A stretch of DNA of 64,000 nt from Aedes albopictus (GCF_035046485.1 NC_085137.1:374604706-374668705); one strand, 5' to 3'. Shown: positions 23,301 through 33,784, counted from the stretch's first letter. The notes: generated by a model from the letters alone, not told the origin. Made by a program: numbers and translations.

Positions 23301-23615
23301 TCTATGAATTCTTTCACGAATTCCTCTACGGATTCCCCCAGGAAATTCTTCAAGGATTTCTTTAGGAATGCCTCCAGGGAATTCCTTCAATATTTTTTCC
23401 AGCAATTCCTTTAGTAGTTCCTCCTGCAAATTCTACAGGAATTTCTAGACTCCTCTTCCAGTTTTTGAGAGCTTCTTTCAAGAATTCTTTCAAGAACTTC
23501 TTTAGTAATGCCTTCAGGGATTCCTCCAGAAAGTCCTTCAAGAATTCCCCCTGAAATTTCTCCAGGGATTTCTCCTGGAATGCCTCCACGGATTACTCCA
23601 GATATTTCTCTAGCT
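17320..23615 (+). repeat. 6.3-kb 12-bp satellite (GAATTCCTCCAG family)
   Basis: The least diverged runs (20630-20660, for example) show an exact 12-bp period GAATTCCTCCAG; elsewhere units vary by substitution and indel. The unit contains GAATTC and lacks stops in most frames, so all six frames carry open stretches made of 4-residue repeats (NSSR, GIPP and EFLQ on plus; EFLE and GGIP on minus). None is a gene. The array is interrupted by a SINE at about 19143-19373. Confidence 0.95.
19143..19373 (+). mobile_element. tRNA-derived SINE (family B), plus
   Basis: tRNA-like head with GAGCGGTTAGCGGC (A box) and GTGGGTTCGATTC (B box), a body containing GAAAATTTTCCACTGGGCCA and a T-rich end. The same family occurs in reverse at 38645-38880 and as a relic at 47493-47600. 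The first bases of the head are shortened relative to the 38.8-kb copy. No clear target-site duplication, partly because the surrounding DNA is itself repetitive. Confidence 0.8.
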
Positions 23616-23679
23616 GGTAAAGTGATTCTTAAAATGATCCACGGAATGCTTTTTTGATGCGCGAATCACAAAATGGTAT

Positions 23680-26345
23680 ATACAATTCAATTGTGGATGA
23701 TACAATGAACACCAAGAAGGTGTATAGAATTTTAAAAAGGTGTGTGATGTGAGTATGGTTTATTATATACCTTAATGATCAGAGGAACGTCGAGATAATG
23801 CATGCGTGGCAAGTAATTGCATTTTGATTTATAGATTGCTAAGATAAAACATGTGATTTGGAGATGGTGTAAACATAAAAATGTTGGTGCTACATAAAAA
23901 TCAAATTGCGTGAGGCAATAAAGGTGCATGATGTCACCGTGGTGTATAGGATCTTCTGGTAACACTGAGTTCATTGTTATGGTGCATTGAATGCTAATAT
24001 GGAGCGTGTCATTCAAAGATGGTGCTTGATGTCAGTATGCTGCATTAGAGTTGACATCGTACAAGAAATGCTATTTCGATGTACGAAACTTCATACAATA
24101 ATAATGGTGCAATAGATGCCTAGATGATATAGTGAACGCCACGATTACGCATTAAAAGCTTTAGTAATGCATGAAATTTAACGATGGTGCATTATTTCGC
24201 AATTAGACACATATTTGAGTCAAAGATGGTGCGTGAGATGTTGCCTAGATGATTATGTGAACATCATGGTGGTGCATGATGTCTGTATGGTGCATTAGCT
24301 TCACCATGATTCTGTTATACTCGTCATGTTTCATATTAAGGTGCACTTGTAATTCGTGCAAAGGTGCAGGAAACTCAATGTGACCCAGAAATCAACATGT
24401 TCCAGGTACGTGGAATACTATTTTGTATGCGAAATGCCAAAATGGTGCATCAAATTCAAATGTAAGCCACATTATGATGGTGCATAAGATACCTAGATGG
24501 TATAATGAATGCCAAAATGGTGCATGGAAGGCTTGGAAGAAGGCGTATGATGCTTGTGAGCTGCATTAGTTGTCACCGTTATTGAAAGATTATCAACATG
24601 TTGCATGGTTAGGTGCACGAATTGCAAAAATGATGCATAGAATACAAAATAAAAGTATTTTATGTGATGCTCACAACATAATGGTGCATCAGATGCCTAA
24701 ATGATATAATAAACGCTGGTATGGTGCTTGGAAAGCTTTGATGGTGCATGAAATTTAATTATGGTGCATATCAGTATGATGCATTAGATTCCTAGTTGAT
24801 TAAAATATAGTGCATGAGATCAGCATAATGCGTGGATGCGTAGATCATTCTGTGGACGCTTCGAAGAAGGTACATGATGTTAGTGTGCTGTATTAGTTGT
24901 CACCGTTATTCAGCGACACTCGACATTGTGTATGGCTAGGTGCACGAATTGCAAAAAATGGTGCTTGGAATTTAATGTGGTGCCAAAGTCACCATGGTTC
25001 ACGTACATGGATTACAGTTTTGGAATACGAAATGCCAAAATGGTACATGTTATTCGAATATGGTGCTGACATCACTGATAAGTTAAAATATGGTGCATAA
25101 GATTAGCCTAAAAATGATTCCGAGAACATCATTATTATGCATGAGATACTAAGAAATTGTATGTATCAGGGGTGCATTTGTTGCCACCATGATTCAGTGA
25201 TTCTCAACATTGGGTGGTTAGATCCAAAATTAAAAATTGCAAAAATGATGCATAGAATTTAATGTGGTGCGGAAGTCAACATGGATCAGGTACATGGAAT
25301 ACAATTGGGTGTACGATATGGCAAAATCGAGCTTATGAAATTCAAATGTGAATTAAATGCTTAGATGACGCGTGAGATGGTGCTTAGATATTTATGTGAT
25401 CATCATGGTGGTACATGGAATGCAACGGAGCTACATGATGTCTGTATGGTGCATTAGTTTTACCATGATTCAGTTATACTCAACAAAATCCATATGTAGG
25501 TGCACGAATTGCAAAAATGATGCAGGAAACTCAATGCGGCACAGAAATCAACATAGTCCAGGTACAAGGAATGCTATTTTGAATGCGAAATGCCAAAATG
25601 GTGCATCAAATTCACTTGTGAACCACATCATAATGGTGCATAAGATGCCAAGATGATATAGTGAATGCCAAAATGGTGGTTGGAAAGCTTTGAAGAAGGT
25701 GCATGATACTAGATGATGCATTAGTTGTCACCGTTTTTCAAAGCTTATGGTTAGGTGCACGAATTACAAAAGTGATGCTCAGTGATATGATAAACGCTGA
25801 AATGGTGCTTGAAGAGCTGTGATGGTGCATGAAATTTCATGATGGTGCATATCAGTATGAGGTATTAGATACTTAATAGATAAAATGACATTTCATGCGA
25901 TCATCATAATGCGTGGATACCTAGATCATTCTGTGGACACCATGATGGTGCATTGAAAGCTTTGAAGAAGGTGCATGATGTTAGTGTGCTGTATTAGTCG
26001 CCTGGTCACCGTTATTCAGTGATACTCGTTATTTTGCATGGCTAGGTGCATGAATTGCAAAAATGGTGCTTAGAATTCAATGTGGTGCCGAAGTCACCAT
26101 GGTTCACGTACATGGAATACAGTTTTGGAATACGAAATGCCAAAATGGTGCATGTTTTTCAAATGTGGTGCTGACATCACTGATTAGTTAGAAGATGGTG
26201 CGTGAGTTTAGGTTAGATGATTTTGAGAACATCATAGTTGTGCATGAGATACTCAGAAATTGTATGTGTCAATGGTGCACCATAGCTCAGTGATTCTCAA
26301 CATTGCGTGGTAAGATCCAAGGTTCAAGAATTGCAAAAATGGTGC
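23680..26345 (+). repeat. ATGGTGC satellite with ~280-bp and ~1.1-kb periods
   Basis: About 30 or more occurrences of ATGGTGC are visible. A longer phrase based on GCACGAATTGCAAAAA recurs near 24350, 24611, 24941, 25235, 25500, 25757, 26045 and 26322, about every 260-330 bp. Every fourth unit matches best: GTTCACGTACATGGA at 24997 and 26102 (1,105 apart), CAGAAATCAAC at 24386 and 25542 (1,156 apart), and a long phrase at 25122-25217 matching 26231-26318. Hence four subunits form one higher-order repeat. No coding content. Confidence 0.85.
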
Positions 26346-26365
26346 ATAGATTTTTTTATAGAAGG

Positions 26366-26400
26366 GGGGGCACGTGCCCCCCCTTGCCCCCCCCTGTGCA
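26366..26400. other. G/C homopolymer palindrome at hAT right end
   Basis: GGGGGGGCACGTGCCCCCCC is a perfect 20-bp palindrome followed by TTG and another C8 run. It belongs to the subterminal part of the giant hAT. On the left end only the G7CAC half is present, so the right end carries an extra inverted half. Confidence 0.85.
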
Positions 26401-26426
26401 CGCTAGTGAGCATAACGTGCATCGTG

Positions 26427-26430
<4 letters not shown>

Positions 26431-26474
<44 letters not shown>

Positions 26475-26475
26475 C
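26431..26475 (+). repeat. (GAC)n microsatellite
   Basis: About 14 consecutive GAC/ACG triplets followed by GGCGGCG. Both strands give short homopolymeric peptides (Thr on plus, Arg on minus), which are not evidence of coding. Confidence 0.95.
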
Positions 26476-27686
26476 GGCGATGCTCTTGGGAAAATTGAAG
26501 CCGCTTATTATGACGCGAGGTTCGACGAGTGACTTCCACTACTCGCGTTTGTTACCTCAGTCATTGTAATTGTTCGCAATCTGCTACTCTGCTGCGCTCC
26601 CGCCGCCGCCGCCTTCAGATCGTCTAATCGTGGTGGGCCCCTGGCTTGGAGGCATAAAAGTGAGAGTCATTCACAGACCCGAGAAAATGCTGTGCTGTGT
26701 GAATGGAATTGGGTTGGGTGTGCTCTGGTGTTCAGCGCGCGTATCACAGAGGCGGTTGGCTTAGCTATTGAAAACAGTTGTCGATTATTTATTGTCAATT
26801 TCCGAGCTGTGATTTGAGCTAACTTGTTTGTTTGACGGTAATTGCTCGTTTGAATGGCTTTTGAATTAGTCTGTTTTAATTGTTGTGTGCAAAGATTATC
26901 GCATTATACTCTGTTGCTAGGCATGAGTTGTCACTTGTCTTTAGAGACTAGCATGGAAGAAGTATGAAAGCTTTTAGTTGACGTTTATTAGGTCAACATT
27001 AACTAATCCATCGATCTATTTCAACACAGCCCAACGCAATCTTTCAAGTCTGCAAATCTAAGATATTGCCGACACCGCTAACAGCACGCTATGATAGGAT
27101 GATGTGACACTCGATGACAATCACCGTCCAAATTCTCACGCAATAACTGCCAACGTAAGAGGTCGAGCTTTCTTTTTGCGTCACAAGCCGCCGCGCCGGT
27201 TGCAGAAAGGAATAAATCTGCCTAAGTATATCGTAAAGGATCCATTTGTTGTTTTGAAAATCGCTAACAACTTCGCAATCGGTGTGAATAGGTCATCACA
27301 ATTCTGCAATTCAGCCAGCAGCGGCCTCAAACTTGGACGTGCATCGTTGTGGGGCGGAAACGCAATACAAATGAGCGAGGCGCCAAGATTGATCGGAGTA
27401 ATGACCCCATGCATCATTCTTCTGTTGGAACGTTGATGGTGGTCTCATAACCGCTCTGGCTATGGGAATCTTTTGATTTTAATCTGAGTAATTACACGAT
27501 TATTCGATGGAAACGAGTGATTAAAATTTAGATTTAAAAGCTATTGGTAGCTATTTCTAAAAATTGGATTTGTTTTTTATTCCTTAGGGGTGGTAAGATT
27601 TTGATGATAAGTTTGCTTTGGTGAATAAAACTCAACTTTCGCTACATTTGGTAATGAGCCTAAGCTTGAGCTTAATTGACCGCCCG
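26476..27686. other. GC-richer unassigned region
   Basis: Contains a CCGCCGCCGCC run near 26600, a TATA-like CATAAAAG at 26653 and several opposed frames (for example plus 27104-27436, 110 codons) without recognisable domains. It lies outside the transposons on both sides, so it may be unique host DNA, perhaps regulatory or UTR. No gene can be supported. Confidence 0.35.
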
Positions 27687-27688
27687 TA

Positions 27689-28987
27689 AGGACTGTATCG
27701 TTAATTATGAGTACACCTTTGAGGCTCTGTATTAAAAAGCTATGCCTTATTTTGACAACTGCTATGTGTCTATGTGTTTCTAACGTTGTAAACAAACGAT
27801 AACCTTCAGTAAAAGTTAAAGTTTTTCCTCAAGCGGAACAATGCGAGGGTTTACGGAAGAGAGGCGAAAATCAATTGTGACCAGGTACTGCAATGAAAAA
27901 CGATCATCGAAAAGAAAATTAGCAAAAATTGAATGTGTTAGGGTTTTTGTTGTCCAAAATGCTATCAAACGATTCGGTATGCATAACACACTGAAAGACT
28001 TACCCGGACGCGGCAAAAAACAGGTGCGTCCAAGTCAAATTTGGACAGCAAAATTTGCAAAATCATTAAAGGAAAATAGGAGGTATCCATCAGAGATTGC
28101 CCAAAAAAGTATGGAACGACTGTTGGTATGGTTCAGCGCGCCAAGGAGCGTAATTCCCTGAAGACCTACTCAAAACAGAAATGTCCGAAACGCAGTCAAA
28201 TTTTGGCGGATTTTGTGAAAAGTCGGGCTTGGAAATTGTACGACGATGTTTTGAGCAAAAATTACATGTGCATAATCATGGATGATGAAACGTATGTCAA
28301 GTTGGACTACAAGGCACTTCCAGGGGCACAGTTTTTCACTGTGAAGCTTGGCACGGATGTTCAAAATTACGAGAAATCGATTTTATGCGAAAAAAATTTG
28401 AAAGTGTGTTGGTTTGGCAAGCAATTTGTTTATGTGGTATGAAATTGTCACCTTTCTTCACCGTCCCAAGTATGAACGTCGAAATATACCGGAAGGAATG
28501 TCTCCTGAAACTTGTTCTGCCACTTATCTGAAAGCACAAATGTCCTACATTATTTTGGCCGGATTTGGCATCTTGTCACAATGCGCGTGACAGCTTTGAC
28601 TGGTATGAAGAAAACAATGCCCAATTTGAGGAAAAGGCAATGAATCCTCTAAATTGCCCGCAAATGAGGCCCGTTGAGAAATAATTAACTTTGATGAAAG
28701 GAAAACTACAGAAAAAGGGTAGAGGGACAGAGGGCGTCATCAAATTCAAGAGAAACTGGGTCAACCCAAGCAAAACCACCGTCGCAACGGTTGTCCAAAA
28801 CCTTATGAAGAACACAAAGAAGAAAGTGCGAGAGATGACAAGATCTACAAAAAAATAAATTTACAATGATGTCATGAACTTTTCTGATGGTCAATAAACA
28901 ATGTAATTGAATTTAATTTACAAAATAAATAAAACGTTTTGAAATACAGTAATTTTCAGGTGTACTCATAATTAACGATACAGTCCT
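27689..28987 (+). mobile_element. Tc1/mariner-type transposon, DD37E, 1.3 kb
   Basis: Terminal inverted repeats of about 30 bp begin AGGACTGTATCGTTAATTAT; TA flanks both ends (27687-27688 and 28988-28989). The 1,299-bp length is normal for this superfamily. It contains one broken transposase (27841-28858). The two termini are nearly identical, so the insertion is fairly young although its gene is dead. Confidence 0.93.
27841..28858 (+). pseudogene. DD37E mariner-type transposase pseudogene
   Basis: Conceptual product of about 340 residues. The N-terminus (FTEERRKSIVTRYCNE, then KRFGMHNTLKDLPGRGKK) is the helix-turn-helix DNA-binding region. A frameshift in an A-run near 28105 moves to the frame giving KYGTTVGMVQRAKERNSLKT and the first catalytic Asp in CIIMDDETYVKLD (about 28275). 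Stops at about 28440 and further shifts follow. A third frame gives WPDLASCHNARD with the second Asp at 28562-28564 and MRPVEK with Glu at 28676-28678: exactly 37 residues lie between them, so DD37E. A stop follows that Glu-Lys where other members have Tyr-Trp. The frame ends at TAA 28856-28858. In life the enzyme cuts at TA and pastes the element; this copy cannot. Confidence 0.92.
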
Positions 28988-28989
28988 TA

Positions 28990-29334
28990 GTTGCTAGTAC
29001 AGTAACAATGAAAAAAGAGCTGAGAAATCATCATTATGTCTTAGGAGTTTAAGAAAACCGCGAAAATTGCCTAACCTTTGGCCTCACCTAATGCATCAAT
29101 AGGCAGCGCGTTGGGAATATCAATACGTCGGCTCCAGTGACACGTTCTCCTCCATTTGGGATATGTGTGCCCCTTGAGATTAACATGCGTTTATAATGTG
29201 TAAGTGTTGGTGATAGTGTAGTTTAGGCAAGAACAGTGTCAGCCTCGTCAGATTGCAGGCCAACATGGGAAAGGGGCAAGGAAACGAAAATATAGTGATG
29301 ATGCAATCGCTCACTCACGGAATACCATAGGTAT
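28990..29334. other. unassigned stretch
   Basis: About 345 bp between two transposons, with a GC-richer part near 29085-29170. No gene or structure was seen. Confidence 0.5.
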
Positions 29335-29336
29335 TA

Positions 29337-31480
29337 CAGGTATGTTCCGTTTTTATCAACACGGTACGCGATTTTCAGTTGACAAAAACGGAATAGTGAT
29401 AAAAACGGAATGATTTTCTTTGACAAAATATTTTGCAACATTTTAATATGAATTGAAAGTTTTACTGTAGAACACATAACAAAAGTAAAAAATATGCAGT
29501 TTACTATGAAATTTAATTGTTTTTTAATGTCTTTTAGCACATCTTGGTTGCACAGTTCAAATAACATTTTTTTGAATGTGACGCCGACAAGAGGTTTTCA
29601 CCACATTTGTGACCACATTTTTGGAAATCTATTTTCGTTGAACGCAAGAATGACACATGTTACAGTTCTAGTAACCGGATCGACGTTTTAAAATATGACA
29701 TACTTTCAGGAATGGTTAATCTCCAGGATCGTAATTTCGATATCCTAACAAAAAGGATATGTTCACATCCTTCCGGAAGGCATTTCTCCACGAATATCAT
29801 CTTCACAGATTCCTGTATATGTTTCGTCCAGGATAATTTTAGGACATCTCCAGGATTTTTTCTAAGCAATCACTTGTAACTTCTCCAGAATATTGGAAGA
29901 AGTTCCTCCATAATTCTTCTAGGTTACCGTGTACCATGCCGATTGTTTATCTTTTGGAATTCGATAAGAATTTTTAGAGAAATTTCTCCTCGGATCAACC
30001 TAGATGTTTCTTTGTAAATTTCTCCTAGAATTTCATTGGGGATCCCTTCAAATATTTTACCAGGAATTGGAATTTGTTAACCTTCCTTATGCATTATGTT
30101 GGGAATACTTGACGTAGTGTACGGTTTGGGTCTAGAATGGCCCTAATGCACAAGGTGGGCTAAGAAAATCATTCTGGGATTTAACCTAGACATCCTGTTG
30201 AAATTCATCCAAAAGTTGCTCTTAAGATTCGCCAGGATTTTACTTTTGAAATTGACGATTATCCGGAGTAGGGTTTGGCGCTTCCCAAAAATATATCGTG
30301 CAAACGGTATGTTGAAAGAATCTGAAAATATTGACTGATTACTAATCAATGTTACCTTGACAAAATGTCCATATTTCAGCTTTTTAGAGCATTCTATTCC
30401 CCAGATATGTGTTTGAAAAGCATCAGATCCCGGCTCTGGATAATCGAGTCCGACCTGTATAGGAGCTTCTAAATTTCCTTAGAATTTCCTACGGGAATTC
30501 TTTCAAGATTACTTTCTGAAATCCCTCCAGAAAATATTTCTCCAAAGGTTCTTCCTGGGGTTCCTCCAGAAATTCTTTCTGTGATTTCTTCAACAGTTTT
30601 TCCTAAAATTTCATCAGAAGTGTTTTCTTTGATTCTTTAAAGAGTTTCTTACAATATTTCTTCCTGGAATGTCCTCCATCCATTTTTTTAAAGGATTCTT
30701 ACATAACCTTGATTTGGTATTTATGCGTAATAGAAACAGCTACACCTAATGGAACTTTTATTAGGAATACTTCCCAGAGATTTTCCAAGAGGATTCCATC
30801 TTTCATCTTTGTTATTTCCCCATGACTATTGGATGAATCAGCCTTGGGCTGAAAATCTCGCAAATAAAGATAATATATCAATGATTCTCCCCGATTTCTT
30901 ACTGCGTTTACTGGGAATTTCCCAGAAGTGTCTAGTAATCTTCCAGAAATTCTTTCCTCAAATCCTAAAGAAGTTTCTTCAGAAAGTCCTCCTGATATTC
31001 TTTATAGAAATCTCGGGGAAGTTATTCCTGAGAATCCTCCAGATGTTCCTTGTGGGAATCCTTGAGAAATTCCTTCTAGGAATCCTGTATAAGTTTTTTC
31101 AAGAAATATTCCAATTGTACCTCGAAGGATACTTTTAGAACTGATGGGGTTTCTTTAGGTTTTTTTTTTTCAATTCTTAGTTTCTTCTGGGAACCCTTCA
31201 GGAGTTGGTGGAGAGATCCCCAGATTGATTTCCAAGATCCTAGGCTCCTCTTTCCTAGAGAAACTTATTTCTGAAAGACTAATTCACCTAAAGGAACTTC
31301 TGAATTATTTCCTGGCGATTTCTCAGAAGGAATCCATTAAGAAATCTGGAGGAATACAAGGTAGAATCACTAGTGGGAATTACTGAAGAAAACCATGGAA
31401 AACAAGAGATATATCCTGTAGAAATTTAGGCCCCATCGGAAAGAAATAGCGTCATTGGTGGTTTCTTCAAATTCATTCAT
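29337..31480 (+). mobile_element. CAGGTATGTTCCG element, copy 1 (right end lost)
   Basis: Starts CAGGTATGTTCCG after TA (29335-29336). It is homologous, in reverse, to 51294-55858. Shared landmarks include GACGCCGACAAGAGG, the AAAAAGGATATGTTCACA region, a mini-MITE at 30077, GCGTAATAGAAACAGC, and a final block TAGGCCCCATCGG near 31435. The interior 29880-31340 is degenerate 12-mer satellite (TTCCTCCAGAAATTC type). The expected right terminus is absent; homology fades at about 31480. Confidence 0.8.
30077..30161. mobile_element. mini-MITE (TTAACCTTCC family), decayed copy
   Basis: Begins TTAACCTTCCTTATGCATTA and contains GGGTCTAGAATGGCCC, matching the 91-bp element at 49657-49747. The right end has decayed to GGGCTAAG. 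The same insertion is present at 53007-53091 in the sister copy of the host element, so it predates their divergence. Confidence 0.7.
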
Positions 31481-31693
31481 GGATGCACTAGGTCAACAAT
31501 AAGTCAAGTTTTTGGAACAAAGCTTGTTCGACCTTGATCCAAAACAATTGTACTAAACTTGCGAACGATTAGCTGCGCCCCGTATACAACATTTCAATTG
31601 AAACTTGTTCGGAATTCAATATGGGAAAATGCACTTTTTTGTATTTTTCTTAGAAATGCAGAAAAGTTGTCTAAAACAGTGAAGAAACTTATA
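31481..31693. other. short unassigned segment
   Basis: Contains TTTTTGGAACAAAGCTTGTTC, partly palindromic, and AT-rich sequence ending in the TA target of the next element (31692-31693). Probably a fragment of another MITE. Confidence 0.4.
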
Positions 31694-33519
31694 AGGACTG
31701 TATCGGAAATTAACTATAAACGTTCACAATTGCCTGAAAAATAATCTGTACGAAATTAACATAACTTTATTTTTGGAGATACTATAAAAATCTCTTAAAT
31801 AAAGAATGGCAGTTCTGATTTTCAAAAAATAATCATTTAACTTGGACTTTTATTTCAAAGATTGCAAATATGTTTTTAAAATTTTGGACACCTCCTAAAA
31901 ATTTAAAATTGCGAAAAGTTTGGGAAAATATTCATTTTTTTCTCTTATTTTTGCGCAAATACCGTCAAGGCACCATTCACCGTGGATCTAAGAGGATTCG
32001 GGGCAAATAAGGGTGACTTGACACCAGTCTTATAAACATTGTTGGTGCTGCTTTTAATTGCCTTCATTATAGGTTAAAATTAAAGCAATAGCCACAGAAG
32101 TAGAAAATTTTTCACAAAATTTGGTGATATAGTACAATTAGTAAAGGGTAGTAGGGTCGCCTAATTCCGTGGTAGGTCACCATTCACCGTGGTAGTAGGG
32201 ACCCATTCACCGTGTATGAGAAATTTTATTCTACTTTTAAACAAATGATCAAAACAACTCAGCCAAGGGAATTTTCTTTGTTTAAATTCATTTCAAGTAA
32301 TAACTTGCAAGATTTTATTAGAAAAACGAATGTTCAAATTTTTGATTTTTTTCTAGATATATGGGACAATATGGGGCACGGTGAATGGAGACCATTGATT
32401 TTTAGGGTACCCATTTACCGTGCTTTTTTTGTTTCAATTAAAAAGTACGAGTAATCGTACTTTCTTGTTAAACTTACGTCGGTAATGCAAAATACATACC
32501 TGATATGTGAATTTAATTGCTTCTTGGTGGAATAAAAACGTTACTACATTTAGTTTATCGCTTAAATCACCTTAGCGCAGTTTTCGTTTTTTCACTATGA
32601 ATGCAGTGAACGAGCAGAAACCCGCTTCATGTAAACTCACTTTAGTGTCAAAATGATACTTTTAAATGTTTCTAATGAGCGTTTTGACATGGTAACAATA
32701 CATTAGTGTTGTATTGGTGAAATTGGAGGGAAATTGTCGTATCATTCAATCATAATATGGAATTAATGAAAAAATATTCGAAGGCACACGGTGAATGGAG
32801 CCCCCACGGTGAATGGCGACTTGACGGTATATTCTTTTCCAGAATGCTCATGATATAGGAAAATTATTTTTATCACGAAAAATTCCCTCCGCAGTTCAGG
32901 GCAATTCTTAAAAATGAAAAAATGGCTATTTTTCGAGGAACTCTTTTTTTATGCGTCTTTAAAGAACGATTACGCAAATAAAAAATACATAAAGTTGAAA
33001 ATTTGCATTTTTTTCGATTGGGTATGTATTTAAATCTATTGAAGAGGTAGTTTTACCAGAGAACGAAATGTTATAACCTCTGGAAATATTTAAAACAGAG
33101 CGTCAAAGTTCGACCAAAAAGTAGGTGTTTTTAAGGATAGACCATATTCTTAATGTTGGAGGTTTTTCTATCCAAAATAAGAATTTTAAAAGTCGGTTTT
33201 GAGTGATATGTTATGTGTACATAACTGCTAGTAATAATCATTATTTTCCAGATTTTTCCCCGTACAAATTTATTTTGCTACAAATGTTTGAAACGTTAAA
33301 AATTTAAAGAAAAAAAGGCAGTTTGTACAGATTGTTATTTTGTGTGGTAAACTCATTGAACCATATTTTCAATAATACTAAACATTTTTCAAATTTCTTC
33401 AAGCTGTTATAAACTTAACTATATTGTGAAGATTTCATAGAAGAACCGGAATGAAAAGACCAACCGTGCGTTGAGATAGAGCATTTTGAATGTTCATAGT
33501 TAGTTTCCGATACAGTCCT
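31694..33519. mobile_element. 1.83-kb noncoding TA element sharing the mariner end
   Basis: Starts AGGACTGTATCGGAAATTAA and ends with the near reverse complement (about 33 bp of inverted repeat), flanked by TA (31692-31693 and 33520-33521). The first 12 bases, AGGACTGTATCG, are the same as in the DD37E element at 27689. There is no transposase and the interior is AT-rich. It contains a second, nested element at 31962-32827. It is plausibly a non-autonomous partner of a related transposase. Confidence 0.85.
31962..32827. mobile_element. 866-bp nested MITE with reiterated CATTCACCGTG motif
   Basis: Ends read CCGTCAAGGCACCATTCACC and its near reverse complement, flanked by TA (31960-31961 and 32828-32829). 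CATTCACCGTG or a close variant occurs about seven times: forward near 31974, 32181, 32204 and 32411, reversed near 32377, 32786 and 32804. Same architecture as the MITE at 9678-10583, but a different motif. No coding content (the 80-codon frame at 32212 runs through the motifs). Confidence 0.88.
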
Positions 33520-33784
33520 TACGCTTGATAACACTAGTTTACAGCATTTTTGAACTCGGTAAGCTGATGATCATTTTTGGTGCAGAATCATGCCCTGAGC
33601 TCGAAAACGCGAAGGAAAAAAATTACAGTAGAGCGGAAATTTTTTCGACTTTCCATACAAGGTTGATGATTTGAAATCGATTTTTGTTCTATTTTTATGC
33701 AAAGTCGCTCACTTCAAACAACTCATTCTCCTAAATCAATGCTTCGATTGAGCTGAAAATTTTACTGTAACTCGTCCACATATG

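Larger units (their letters stand above)
16945..26408. mobile_element. 9.46-kb hAT-like element filled with satellite arrays
   Basis: The left end begins CACTAGCGTGCGCAGGG; the right end, read inward on the minus strand, begins CACTAGCGTGCACAGGG. Both are followed by a G7-G8 run and GGGGGGGCAC. A perfect 8-bp duplication AGCATAAC flanks it (16937-16944 and 26409-26416), the hAT hallmark. There is no recognisable hAT transposase. The interior is, in order: about 370 bp with GCACCAT/ATGGTGC motifs, a 6.3-kb array of a 12-bp unit interrupted by one SINE, a 2.7-kb ATGGTGC array with higher-order structure, and a GC-rich end. Its size is far above normal hAT length (roughly 2.5-5 kb). Alternative: a chance pairing of two ends, which the perfect 8-bp TSD makes unlikely. 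Confidence 0.85.

Noticed and set aside
17202..23589. More than 20 open frames rich in NSSR, GIPP, EFLQ or EFLE repeats
   Set aside because: All are reading frames of a 12-bp satellite; every frame on both strands is open, so openness carries no coding information.
23680..26345. CRISPR-like or regulatory array based on ATGGTGC
   Set aside because: Spacing is irregular at the 7-bp level and the intervening sequence is itself repeated with a 280-bp and 1.1-kb period.
26653..26680. TATA box CATAAAAG with downstream initiator-like TCATTC
   Set aside because: The spacing of about 15-20 bases is too short for a normal TATA-initiator pair and nothing downstream is recognisably coding.
27104..27436. 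110-codon plus-strand open frame with opposed minus-strand frame
   Set aside because: Both strands are open over the same interval and neither product resembles a known family.
29337..33519. One single large transposon from 29.3 to 33.5 kb
   Set aside because: The two ends belong to different families (CAGGTATGTTCCG versus AGGACTGTATCG), each with its own TA target; these are neighbours.
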